DNA of 64,000 nt from Rhodanobacter sp. Soil772 (GTDB lineage Bacteria; Pseudomonadota; Gammaproteobacteria; Xanthomonadales; Rhodanobacteraceae): NCBI RefSeq assembly GCF_001428385.1, contig NZ_LMSK01000002.1, positions 588,704 through 652,703 of the forward strand. The letters are read 5' to 3'. Positions within the stretch are counted from its first letter, which is position 1, and each line of letters starts with the position of its first letter. The notes under the pieces were generated by a model that saw nothing but the letters and a program-made list of their open reading frames with translations, made no database searches and was not told where the DNA came from. The position numbers were made by a program, and so were the translations under genes. Below, piece after piece: positions 18,585-27,595 of this stretch.

Positions 18585-19976
18585 TCACAGCAAACGGTTG
18601 ACCAGCCGGTCCAGCCGCGTGCGGTTCAATCGTCGCAGCAGCCGGCGAACTTCGGCCGGGTAGCGCCGCGGGCTTTCCAGCGCGCGGTAATCGGCCAGCC
18701 GCGTGGCGTGCCGGCGCAAGGCCGCCCATTCCGCCGCGTGCTTCGCCTGCAGCAGGCGCGCGGGGTCGCGCAGGACCAGGCCGTTTTCCAGATCCAGCGA
18801 CCACGCGCGCGGGTTGAGGTTGTTGCCGGTCAGCACGGCCACGTCGTCGTCGATGAACAGGCCTTTCAGGTGATAGCTGTTGTCGCCGTCGCGCCACAGG
18901 TGCAGGTTGAGCTGGCCGCTGTCGACCTGCCGGCGGTGCGCCCGCGCGAAGCGGCGCAGGTTGTTCTCGTACAGGTACGGCAGCAGGCCGATGGCCTTGA
19001 ACGGCTGCCCCGGCGGGATATAAAAATCGTTCGCGGTCTTGTCGCCGACCATGATGTCGATGCTGCAGCCGCGCCGCAGCAGCTGGCCCAGCACGATGCG
19101 CACCGGCCGCGGCAGGTTGAAATACGGCGTCAGCAGGATCACCCGCTGGCGCGTGCCGCGCAGCAGCGCCAGCAAGGCCTCGTTGAGCGTGTTGTCGCTG
19201 CGGCCGAAGCCGGGCAGCGGCGTCACCGCCACCTCGCCGGCATCCAGCGTGTCGCACGGAACCTCGTACGCGGCGCGCTGCAGATCGTGGCGGAACTCGC
19301 GGATCGCCGGCTGCAAGGCTTTCGTCGGCGGGAGCTCGCCTTCGCCAAGCCGGCGCACCGCTTCGCTGCCGGCGAAGTGCCGCTGCACGAAGCCCGCCAT
19401 CGCGTCGGCCAGGCCGCGATGCTGCAGCAGGTGGTAGCGGTCGAGCCGGTAGCGCCCGTGCCGCACCAGGTAGACGTCGTTGAGGCTGGCGCCGCTGTAC
19501 AGCACGGCGTCGTCGATCACGAAGCCCTTCAGGTGCAGCACACCAAACAGCTCGCGGTTCTGCACCGGCACGCCGTGGATGTCGACGCCCGCACCGAGCC
19601 GCGCGGCGTACTCGCGGTACATGCCCGCATTGCCTTCGCTCTTCTGCTTGCCGATCAGGCCGCGCCGGGCGCGATGCCAGTCGACGAACACCGACACCTG
19701 CAACCCCGGCTGCCGCGCCTTCGCCGCGTACAGCGCATCGAGCACTTCGCGGCCGCCGTCGTCGTCCTGCAGGTACAGCGTCACGATCACGATGCGCCGG
19801 CTGGCCTGCGCGATCAGGCGCAGCAGCGTCTGCCGGAACGCGGCCGGATCGGGCAGCACGGCGATGGCGTCGGCCGGCACCGCGAAGAACGGCAGGTCGG
19901 CGTGCACCTCCGGCTTGCGCCGGAACGGCAGCATGCGGCGCGCGAGGCGGCCCGGTGCGGTGATCAACTTGTTCAT
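18585..19976 (-). CDS. pssA: CDP-diacylglycerol-serine O-phosphatidyltransferase (PssA, phospholipase D type)
   Basis: A 463-residue phospholipase D-superfamily enzyme with two intact HxKxxxxD motifs: HLKGFVIDD in the first half and HLKGLFIDDD in the second. Each is followed by Ser/Gly-Asn segments (YSGASLND and LTGNNLNPR). Length and the tail rich in RYPAEVRRLLRR match the enterobacterial PssA type, which makes phosphatidylserine, the precursor of phosphatidylethanolamine, at the inner membrane face. Cardiolipin synthase is the alternative, but the layout fits PssA better. The start is ATG 19976. Confidence 0.88.
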   Translation of the reverse strand: MNKLITAPGRLARRMLPFRRKPEVHADLPFFAVPADAIAVLPDPAAFRQTLLRLIAQASRRIVIVTLYLQDDDGGREVLDALYAAKARQPGLQVSVFVDWHRARRGLIGKQKSEGNAGMYREYAARLGAGVDIHGVPVQNRELFGVLHLKGFVIDDAVLYSGASLNDVYLVRHGRYRLDRYHLLQHRGLADAMAGFVQRHFAGSEAVRRLGEGELPPTKALQPAIREFRHDLQRAAYEVPCDTLDAGEVAVTPLPGFGRSDNTLNEALLALLRGTRQRVILLTPYFNLPRPVRIVLGQLLRRGCSIDIMVGDKTANDFYIPPGQPFKAIGLLPYLYENNLRRFARAHRRQVDSGQLNLHLWRDGDNSYHLKGLFIDDDVAVLTGNNLNPRAWSLDLENGLVLRDPARLLQAKHAAEWAALRRHATRLADYRALESPRRYPAEVRRLLRRLNRTRLDRLVNRLL

Positions 19977-20120
19977 GGCGACATCGGCAGACAACAACGC
20001 GCATCATCGCAAACCACGCGCGGCACGCCTACCGCCGCCACTTGCGGCCACGCGTCGGCCAGCGGCGGATAGGATCATCCGGGTCGGCACTCTCGGCTGG
20101 AGCCGATCGCGGCCACGGCA

Positions 20121-21053
20121 TCATGCCGGGCGTGGCTCGCGCGGCTTCGACCGCGTCCGCCCCGACAACGCCGCGCGGCAATGCAGATAGAACGCTTCGG
20201 TCAACGGCGTCTCGCGCACATTGGCCGACGACATGAACACGTACTCCTGCTCGATCGCCGGCGCGAAACGACGGATGCACACGCCGGTCCACAGCGAGCG
20301 GCGCGACAGCAGCTCGTTGACGATGGCGATGCCGACGCCCTCGGCTGCCAGCGCACAGGCCGCGCCGACGTTGTGGGTCTCCAGCCGCACATTCGGATGC
20401 ACCCCGGCCTGCTGGAACGCCCGACCGATCCGCATGCGGGTGTCGCCACCGCGATGGCCGACCAGAATGAGCGGTTCGCCGGCCAGCTCCTTGGCGCCGA
20501 TCGCGCGTTTGCCCGCCGACAGCGGATGCGAAGGCGGCAACACGCAGACCGTGGGGCTGCTGATCAACGGCCGCAGGCGGATCCCGGGGTGATCCAGTGG
20601 CAGCTTGCCGAAACCGCAATCGGCGGTGCGCGTGGCGACCAGGTTCATCACGGTCGGCCGGGTGCGCGAATCGATGTTGATATGGATCTTCGGATGCAGC
20701 GTCAGAAAGGTGGCGACCAGTTTCACCAGCGGCCCTTCGGCGAAACTCGGCGGCGCCACCACGCGCAGTTGCCCGGCATTGGTCTGGCGGATGTCCTTGG
20801 CCAGCACGTTGATCCGCTCGACGCCCTGCAGGGCCAGATCCACCTCCTCGAACAGGATAAGCGCCTGCGAGGTCGGCAGCAGCCGGCCCTTGCTGCGATG
20901 GAACAGCTTGAAACCCAGCTCGGCTTCGAACTGCGCCAGCAGCCGGCTGACCGCCGGCTGGCTGAAACCCAGGCTGCGCGCCGCCGCAGTCACCGAACCG
21001 AGCTGGATGATCTCGCGGAAGGCTTCCAGCGTCTTGATATTGTCGAGTTTCAT
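20121..21053 (-). CDS. LysR-family transcriptional regulator (nutrient-uptake locus)
   Basis: A 310-residue regulator. The HTH is at the N-terminus (GSVTAAARSLGFSQPAVSRLL), followed by the effector-binding domain. It lies 66 bp downstream of the CocE-type hydrolase gene on the same strand and is the last gene of the receptor-carrier-hydrolase cluster, which it probably controls. Its ligand is unknown. This layout is unusual, since LysR genes are often divergent from their targets. ATG 21053 is the start. Confidence 0.9.
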   Translation of the reverse strand: MKLDNIKTLEAFREIIQLGSVTAAARSLGFSQPAVSRLLAQFEAELGFKLFHRSKGRLLPTSQALILFEEVDLALQGVERINVLAKDIRQTNAGQLRVVAPPSFAEGPLVKLVATFLTLHPKIHINIDSRTRPTVMNLVATRTADCGFGKLPLDHPGIRLRPLISSPTVCVLPPSHPLSAGKRAIGAKELAGEPLILVGHRGGDTRMRIGRAFQQAGVHPNVRLETHNVGAACALAAEGVGIAIVNELLSRRSLWTGVCIRRFAPAIEQEYVFMSSANVRETPLTEAFYLHCRAALSGRTRSKPREPRPA

Positions 21054-21119
21054 GGCTGGCGGCACCTGGCGGCGGCGAATCGGCTGCCTGTGAACGTACA
21101 CGATCACACCGGAGGCCGG

Positions 21120-23054
21120 TTATCCATCGTCGCGCAGCGGCAACACCGGCAACAACAATTGCGACGGATGCGCGCGATCCATGTGCACGCGGTTGTGTGC
21201 CGCCCGCGCCTCGCACCAGCGACCCGGCGCGGCACCGGTGTTCGGGTTGAGATCGAAATGCGGATAGTTGCTGCTGGACACGTCCAGCCGGATCCGGTGC
21301 CCCTGCCTGAACCGGTTGGCGGTGGCGAAGGCCTCGACCTCGACTTCGACCACTTCCCCCGGCACCAGCAGGCGCGGCTGCTCCCACGAATCCCGGTAGC
21401 GCAGGCGCAGGATGCCGTCGCTGAGATTCATGGCGAAACCCTGCGGGTAGTCCGCGCTGGGCGGATACTCGTCGATCAGCTTGATCGTGATGTCCGTGTC
21501 CACGCAATCGGACGATACGAACAGCCGCGCGCGAATGCTGCCGGCAATCTCGACATCCTGCGCCAGCGGCGCGCTGCGGAAACACAGCACGTCGTCGCGT
21601 TCGCCGATGTCGCGGCCGCTGCCTTCGCAGCCGAAGAAACGCGCATCGTCGCGCTGGTCGAACGCGCCCGGCGGCATGATCGCCTCGGCCGAGGTGATGG
21701 TGCCGCCGATGGTCGGCACCGGGTTGGCCGGGTCGTAGACGTAATCCAGCGCGGCGGACGGCGCGGATGACGGCGCCGGATCGAGCCGGCCGTCGGCATG
21801 CAGGTGCCAGGCCCGCGTGGCGGTGCCGGGCAGCGGCCAGTCGTCGGCATGCAGCCAGCGCCCGCCGTGCTGCAGCCGGCCCTCGGCATTGCGCCGGCCG
21901 CTGCCGCCGCCCATCAGGAAGATCGACACGCGGCCGCGCGCGAACGGGTTGTCGGTGCTGCGTCCCAGCACGTAGTCGTACCAGGCCCGGCGCAGTTCGT
22001 AGAACGAGCCGCCGAAGGCCGCGTCCAGCGTGGCCGCCGCGCCGAAATCGACGTCGCCGGCAAACGGCTGCGAGCGGCGGCCGTGGGTCCACGGCCCCAT
22101 CACCAGATGCACCGGCCCGCGCTTGCGCTGCGACAGGCCCAGGTAGTTGTCGGTGGCGGTGCGCACGTACGGGTCGTACCAGCTGGACATGTGCACCATC
22201 GGCACGTCGGCATAGCCGTCGTAATGCCGCTCGCCGCATAACTCCACCTGCTGCCAGTAGGGACCGAAATCGCCGTGTTCCCACTGCTCGAACAGATAGT
22301 CCTCGTACTCCGGCGCGGCGCTGACCGGCGAGTCGCCGCGCGCCCACGGCATACGCCGGAACCAGGCGCGGATGTCCTGCGCCTGCAGTGCCGCCTTGCG
22401 CACCGGGTCCTGCTGCGTGCGCGGGCTGAGCAGCGCATGCTTGTACGCCCAGGTCGCCTGCTTGAGCTCGAACGCACCGCCCTGGCGAATGCCGCCCTGA
22501 TAGGCGTTGGAGAACCCGCCGGAATCGACGAACTGCGCGGTCAGCGCCGCTGGCGCAAGGCTGCCCAGCGCGGTCTGCACGTGCGCGCAATACGACAGCC
22601 CCTGGGTCAGCACGCGACCGTTGCTCCACGGCTGCGTCGCCAGCCACGCCAGCGTGTCGTAGCCGTCATCGGCCTCGTTGGTGTACTTGGTGAACACGCC
22701 CTGCGAACGGTAGCGGCCGCGGCAATCCTGCATCGCCACCACGAAACCGTGGCTGGCGAACCAGCGCGCGATCTGCGGTTTCGACAGCGGCAGCGGCTGC
22801 CCCGCCACGACGTCCGACTGCGCCGTGCCGGACTTGTCGTACGGCGTGCGCTCCAGCAGACACGGCCAACGCGTTGCGACGGAACCTTCAGCCGCCACCG
22901 GCACATACAGATCGACGGCCAGTTGCACGCCATCGCGCATTGCCACCATCACATCCGGGTTGAGGCTTACTGCGTACGGGCCTTCGCCCAGACCCGCCGC
23001 CACGCCGTCAACGCCACTCGCAAGTGCGTGCTTCATGCCGCTGCCGATCGCCAT
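21120..23054 (-). CDS. CocE/NonD-type serine hydrolase (X-Pro dipeptidyl-peptidase S15 superfamily)
   Basis: A 644-residue hydrolase. LERTPYDKSGTAQSD near the N-terminus, TQGLSYCAHVQTALG with the likely nucleophile Ser, YDPYVRTATDNYLG and MGPWTHGRRS are hallmarks of the CocE/S15 superfamily. A C-terminal jelly-roll domain carries VSSSNYPHFDLNPNTG. The superfamily includes X-Pro dipeptidyl peptidases, alpha-amino-acid ester hydrolases and acylases. No signal peptide is visible, so it looks cytosolic. The start is 2 bp from the carrier gene stop, indicating co-transcription; ATG 23036 is an alternative. The substrate is unknown. Confidence 0.88.
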   Translation of the reverse strand: MAIGSGMKHALASGVDGVAAGLGEGPYAVSLNPDVMVAMRDGVQLAVDLYVPVAAEGSVATRWPCLLERTPYDKSGTAQSDVVAGQPLPLSKPQIARWFASHGFVVAMQDCRGRYRSQGVFTKYTNEADDGYDTLAWLATQPWSNGRVLTQGLSYCAHVQTALGSLAPAALTAQFVDSGGFSNAYQGGIRQGGAFELKQATWAYKHALLSPRTQQDPVRKAALQAQDIRAWFRRMPWARGDSPVSAAPEYEDYLFEQWEHGDFGPYWQQVELCGERHYDGYADVPMVHMSSWYDPYVRTATDNYLGLSQRKRGPVHLVMGPWTHGRRSQPFAGDVDFGAAATLDAAFGGSFYELRRAWYDYVLGRSTDNPFARGRVSIFLMGGGSGRRNAEGRLQHGGRWLHADDWPLPGTATRAWHLHADGRLDPAPSSAPSAALDYVYDPANPVPTIGGTITSAEAIMPPGAFDQRDDARFFGCEGSGRDIGERDDVLCFRSAPLAQDVEIAGSIRARLFVSSDCVDTDITIKLIDEYPPSADYPQGFAMNLSDGILRLRYRDSWEQPRLLVPGEVVEVEVEAFATANRFRQGHRIRLDVSSSNYPHFDLNPNTGAAPGRWCEARAAHNRVHMDRAHPSQLLLPVLPLRDDG

Positions 23055-23056
23055 GC

Positions 23057-24484
23057 TCAATAACCGATCCGCGTGGCGACCAACAAAAACACCATCGCCA
23101 CTGCGGTCAGCACCAGGGTCAGTGGCAACATGAAACGCACCCACTGGCCGTAGGGCACCTTCGCCATCGCCAGCATCGCCAGCATCAGCCCGGAGGTGGG
23201 GCTGACCATCGCCATCAGGCCGTTGCCGAACAGGTAGGCCAGCACCACCGAGTTGCCGTGCAGACCCGACAGCTGCCCGATCGGCCACAGGATCGGAATG
23301 CTGATCGCGGCCTTGGCCGAGGTCGAGGGAATCAGCACATCCAGCCCCGCTTCGGTGAACATGATGGCCAGCGACGCAATCCACGACGACTGCTCGTGGA
23401 TCAGTCCGGCCATCCCGTTGACCACCGTGTCGAGGATTTGCGCCTGCTGCAGCAGCACGTGGATGGCGCCGGCCAGGCCGATCAGCAGCGAGGGCAGGAT
23501 CATGCCCTTGATGCCGTCGATGAAGGCGTCCGCGCTGGCACGCGCGCCCAAGCCGCCGACCACGGCAAGCACCGCGGTGACCGCCAGATAGAACGCGCTG
23601 AGTTCGTTGTAGTGCCAGTTCCAGGTGCGTCCGGCGTAGACCATCAGCACGATCGCCAGGCCCAGCAGCAACAGCACGCCCATGTGGCGTCCGGACAGGG
23701 ACCGTGCATCGGCCGCGAAATCCGCCTTGACGAAGCCGCTGCGGCGGATGCGGTACAGCAGGTAGGCAACGCCGATCGGCAGGAAGATTCCCAGCACCGC
23801 CAGGCGCATGCCGAAGCCGCTGAAGATCGGCACCTGCACGATGCCTTGCGCGATCGGCAGCACCACCGGGTTGCTGACCGAGGCGATGTAGCCGATCTTG
23901 GCCGCGATCAGCAGCATGGCCACCGCGTACAGCCCATTGAGCCGCAGCCGCTCGGCCATCGACAGCAGCACCGGCAACACCACCAGGTATTCTGAAATCA
24001 AGCCGAGGAACGAGCTGCCCGCCGCCAGTGCGCACATCAGCACCGGCGCCAGCAGGTAGATGTTGCCGCGCGAGCGGTGCACCAGCTGGTCCAGTCCGGC
24101 GTCCAGCGCGCCGGTCTGCTTGAACACGCCGAACATGCCGCCGACGAACATCACCATGAAGATCAGCGGCGCGTTGCGAACCAGGCCCAGCGGAATCGAC
24201 TGCAGCACCGTGACCAGGCCGGCCGGCCGGGCCAGTTCGCTGGCGCCGCCCAGACCGAGCAGGTGCAGCCAGTCGCGGGACTTCTCGACCACCATGTACG
24301 TTCCCGGCACCACCCGTCCATCGACGCGCTGGAACGCGCCCGAGTCCAACACATAGGTCAGCATCGCACACAGCAGCAACACGGACAGCAGCATCAGCAC
24401 CGGATGCACATCGATCGCGCGGCGGGGACGGCCTGCGGGTTTGTCGCCAGTGACGGGGCTCTTGGCCATGCCGGGAGTTTCCAT
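23057..24484 (-). CDS. YfcC/DcuC-type carrier
   Basis: A 475-residue membrane protein with about 12 hydrophobic segments. Conserved features of the YfcC family (C4-dicarboxylate anaerobic carrier/arginine-ornithine-type superfamily) are visible: a loop VLDSGAFQRVDGRVVPGTY after the first helix, GSSFLGLISEYLVVLPVLL, and IPSTSAKAAISIPILWPIG. The substrate is unknown; an amino acid or peptide product is plausible given the neighbours. ATG 24484 and ATG 24469 are both possible. It lies downstream of the TonB receptor gene and 2 bp before the hydrolase gene. Confidence 0.88.
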   Translation of the reverse strand: METPGMAKSPVTGDKPAGRPRRAIDVHPVLMLLSVLLLCAMLTYVLDSGAFQRVDGRVVPGTYMVVEKSRDWLHLLGLGGASELARPAGLVTVLQSIPLGLVRNAPLIFMVMFVGGMFGVFKQTGALDAGLDQLVHRSRGNIYLLAPVLMCALAAGSSFLGLISEYLVVLPVLLSMAERLRLNGLYAVAMLLIAAKIGYIASVSNPVVLPIAQGIVQVPIFSGFGMRLAVLGIFLPIGVAYLLYRIRRSGFVKADFAADARSLSGRHMGVLLLLGLAIVLMVYAGRTWNWHYNELSAFYLAVTAVLAVVGGLGARASADAFIDGIKGMILPSLLIGLAGAIHVLLQQAQILDTVVNGMAGLIHEQSSWIASLAIMFTEAGLDVLIPSTSAKAAISIPILWPIGQLSGLHGNSVVLAYLFGNGLMAMVSPTSGLMLAMLAMAKVPYGQWVRFMLPLTLVLTAVAMVFLLVATRIGY

Positions 24485-24504
24485 GTGTTTGACGAAGCCT
24501 CACG

Positions 24505-24544
24505 GCACCGGCGGTCGCCCGTATCGCACGGACGCCGCCGGCGC
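24505..24544 (-). terminator. Intercistronic stem-loop between receptor and carrier genes
   Basis: CACCGGCGG (24506-24514) pairs with CCGCCGGCG (24535-24543) through nine pairs including one wobble, in the 65-bp gap between the TonB-receptor stop and the carrier start. There is no T-run, so this is more likely an attenuator or an mRNA-stabilising hairpin that would leave the receptor more expressed than the downstream genes. Confidence 0.4.
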
Positions 24545-24549
24545 TTGCC

Positions 24550-27303
24550 TCAGAGGTTGATTGCCGCCTTCACGTAAATGAAGCGGCCACGCGGGTTGTA
24601 GGTACTCATGTCGAAGTTCAGGTCGCCGCCATTGACATAGGACAACGGCGGCTCCTTGTCGAACAGGTTCTGCACACCCACGGTGAACGTCACCGGCTGT
24701 GACCGCAGGGTATACGCGCCCCACACGTCATGCGTGAGCTGCACCGGGATCCGGCCGTACCCCGGCGCCGGGCCCTCGTCGGTGTTGCCGATGTAGTGCA
24801 TGCTCCAGTTCGCCGACCACAGGCCGAGCGACCAGTCGAGGCTGGTGTTGGCCTTCCAGCGCGGGAAACTCTCGCGCGCGATGTCCGACTTGCCGGCCCG
24901 CGTCGCCACCCGCACCTGCCCGTTGGGCAAGGTGTCGTAGCGGTCGAACGCACTGAGATAGGCGGCGTTGAACATCAGGTCGAAGTTGCCCACGGCCATC
25001 TTCGGCAACTGGTAGCGCAAGGTCGTATCGACGCCGCGGGCCTTGATCCGGTTCAGGTTGATCGGGCCGTCGATGAGGTTGACGATCTCGCCGCTGCTGT
25101 CGCGCGTGACCAGGTTGCAGCGTTGGCCGGTACTGGCGCACAGGTTGAGCAGGTTCTGCGAACCGAAGCTGGAGATCGCTTCTTTCAGGTCGATGTCGTA
25201 CCAGTCCACCGACCAGGTCAGGCCCTTGGCGAAGCCGGGCGTGTAGATGAAACCGGTGCTGCGGTTGACCGAGGTCTCCGGCTGCAGGTCGGGGTTGCCG
25301 CCCACGGTCGAGAGGATCGAGCCGCCCGAATAATTGCTCTGGTCGTAGCTGGCAGGCACCCCGACGCAGCCGGGCTTGCCGGCACCGCCACCGTTGCACG
25401 GATCGATGGCCGGCAGGTTGGTCTGGCGCAGGCCTGCATAGAGCTCGTTGATCGAGGGAGCGCGGAAGCCCTGCGCCCAGGTGCTGCGCACCATCAGGTC
25501 GTCCCATGGGCGCCAGACCAGGCCGAGCTTGCTGTTGGTGGTGCCGCCGAACGTGCTGTAGCGCGAGTGGCGCGTGGCCGCGGACAGCTCCAGTTGCTTC
25601 ACCAGCGGCAGGTCCGCCAGCAGCGGCACGTTGAACTCGACGTAGGCCTCCTTCAGATCGTAGGAGCCGCTCGTCGGCAGGCGCGGCGCCGAAGTGGTCT
25701 TGCGGCTGTAGCTGATGAATTCCGGCGTCTGGTTGAAATACGCACTCGGCTCGTCGAAGCCGGATTCCTTGCGGTACTCGACACCCGCCGCGAACGCCAG
25801 CATGCCGGCCGGCAACGCGAACAGGTCGCCGGTGAGGTTGGCGGTGAAGTCATGCTGCTTGGTGCCGTTGCGGTCCACGCCATTGGCGCGGATGTAGTTG
25901 GCCATGTCCGGGGTGATCGCGCCGAAAATGTTCAGCGGCACGCAGCCGTTGGCCACGCAGCGATCGTTCGGGCCCAGCGCCAGCGCCACCTTGTCCAGGT
26001 CGATCTGGTTGGCCGAGGTCCACTTCGCCTTGTTCTGCGCGTAGGTATAGAAGCTGTTCCACGACCAGCCGTTGGTGAAGTCTCCTTCGAAACCCGCGGC
26101 CAGACGCATCGTGTTCACGTTCTGCGTGTTGATGCGCGGACCCAGCTCGGTGATCGCCCGCACCACTTCAAAACTGGTGCCGCTGCCCTGGAACGGCACC
26201 CCGAACGGGTTGTACGGGTGGTCGGCCGGAATCGTCATGCCATCGCCGCCGCGGATGCGCGGGGTGGCTGCCGGGAAGCGCTGGCTCGACTCGCGGGTGT
26301 TGTACAGGCCCTCGGTCACGAAGGTGACGGAGTCGCCGAGATGGAAGCGCAACTGGCCGTAAAGGCCGGCGCGATCCAGCGGCCCGATCAGGGTCGTGTC
26401 GGGCGTCTCGTTGTAGACGTCGGTGGCCGGCACGTCCAGGCGATAGCCGCCGCTGCCGTCGCGCACGAACGCCTTGGTGCCGAAGCTGCCCACCGCCGTG
26501 CTGTTCTTGAAGCGGCCCGCCGGCGTGTTGCGGCTCAACCCCTGCAGCGGCGTGTTCGAGAAGTCGCGGTCGCCGGCAAGAATCTCCTTGCTCGACGCAA
26601 CCGTTGCCGATACCAGCGCCGAACCCCAGTCCCCCGACTTGCCCCACAGGAAATCCTCGTTGTGGGTGAAGCCGTCACCCTTGTCGGTGGTGCCGACATA
26701 GGAACTGAGCTTGAGCCCGTCGAAGCTGCTGTAGGTAATGATGTTGACCACGCCGGCAATCGCATCGGCGCCGTAGATGGCCGTGGCGCCGTCCAGCAGC
26801 ACCTCGACCCGTTCGACCGCGGCCAGCGGGATCGTGTTGAGGTCGACGAAGTCGCGGAAACCGCGGGTACCCGCGCCGTTCACCCAGCGCCGCCCGTTGA
26901 CCAGCACCAGTGAGCGGTTGGCGCCCAGGTTGCGCAGATTCAGCGAACTGGAGCCATGGCTGGTACCGCCGGAGCCCGTCGAGTTGAAGCTGGAGCCGAC
27001 CGACGGCAGCTCCTGCAACAGCTCGCCGACCGAGACCACTCCGGTCGATTCGATCTCGCTGCGTTCCATCGTGAACACCGGGCTCGCCGCGGTCTCGTCC
27101 TTGCGGCGGATGCGCGAGCCGACCACGCTGACCGCTTCCAGCGTCTTCGCCTCACTGCCGGAATCGGCGGCACTGGCGTTCGCTTCCTGCGCGCTGACGG
27201 GCAGCATGACGCCACCCGCGCCCAGCGCCCCGGCAATCGCCATCATCATCAAACTCCGGCGCATGCCACGCCGCGTCGGCCCATTATTCGTCATCTCGTT
27301 CAT
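24550..27303 (-). CDS. TonB-dependent receptor
   Basis: A 917-residue outer-membrane receptor. A signal peptide follows the start (RRSLMMMAIAGALGAGGVML). TLEAVSVVGSRIRR is a TonB-box/plug start. The plug carries LNLRNLGANRSLVLVNGRR and YGADAIAGVVNIIT. The C-terminal strand ends GRFIYVKAAINL. A strong GGGAGG lies just before ATG 27303, and this decides the start. The receptor type is that of large Xanthomonadales peptide/oligomer receptors with RxxLVLVNGRR, but the ligand is unknown. It is the first gene of the receptor-carrier-hydrolase-LysR series. Confidence 0.92.
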   Translation of the reverse strand: MNEMTNNGPTRRGMRRSLMMMAIAGALGAGGVMLPVSAQEANASAADSGSEAKTLEAVSVVGSRIRRKDETAASPVFTMERSEIESTGVVSVGELLQELPSVGSSFNSTGSGGTSHGSSSLNLRNLGANRSLVLVNGRRWVNGAGTRGFRDFVDLNTIPLAAVERVEVLLDGATAIYGADAIAGVVNIITYSSFDGLKLSSYVGTTDKGDGFTHNEDFLWGKSGDWGSALVSATVASSKEILAGDRDFSNTPLQGLSRNTPAGRFKNSTAVGSFGTKAFVRDGSGGYRLDVPATDVYNETPDTTLIGPLDRAGLYGQLRFHLGDSVTFVTEGLYNTRESSQRFPAATPRIRGGDGMTIPADHPYNPFGVPFQGSGTSFEVVRAITELGPRINTQNVNTMRLAAGFEGDFTNGWSWNSFYTYAQNKAKWTSANQIDLDKVALALGPNDRCVANGCVPLNIFGAITPDMANYIRANGVDRNGTKQHDFTANLTGDLFALPAGMLAFAAGVEYRKESGFDEPSAYFNQTPEFISYSRKTTSAPRLPTSGSYDLKEAYVEFNVPLLADLPLVKQLELSAATRHSRYSTFGGTTNSKLGLVWRPWDDLMVRSTWAQGFRAPSINELYAGLRQTNLPAIDPCNGGGAGKPGCVGVPASYDQSNYSGGSILSTVGGNPDLQPETSVNRSTGFIYTPGFAKGLTWSVDWYDIDLKEAISSFGSQNLLNLCASTGQRCNLVTRDSSGEIVNLIDGPINLNRIKARGVDTTLRYQLPKMAVGNFDLMFNAAYLSAFDRYDTLPNGQVRVATRAGKSDIARESFPRWKANTSLDWSLGLWSANWSMHYIGNTDEGPAPGYGRIPVQLTHDVWGAYTLRSQPVTFTVGVQNLFDKEPPLSYVNGGDLNFDMSTYNPRGRFIYVKAAINL

Positions 27304-27595
27304 CACCCCTCCCAAGGAATCGGCATCAACTTGTTTGCAAGCCCATCGCGGGCATGATTCCGAGTAATTCATGCGTGGGTAACTTATGCAATCTTATCGG
27401 CTCATGTAATGCATCCATGCGTTTTTGATATGAGTTTCCCGTGCTGGTGAATACGCTTGCGTCCGGCCTGCCCGGCATGTGTTGCTAGGCACTAACAACG
27501 TGGCGAATACCCCACGCAACCATGACATCGCCACGGCAGGCATGCGCAGGCCTGGCGTTCGTCCGGTACCGTTTCCTTGCCATCACGGGGGCACC
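27304..27595. other. Divergent intergenic region, receptor and CapA genes
   Basis: A 292-bp gap between the divergent TonB-receptor and CapA-like starts. The part next to the receptor (about 27360-27450) is clearly more AT-rich than the surroundings and should contain the receptor promoter. I find no convincing operator palindrome. Confidence 0.5.

Noticed and set aside
20029..22647. An 872-residue minus-strand frame across the LysR and CocE genes
   Set aside because: It is a frame-shifted shadow of two real genes and has no recognisable motif.
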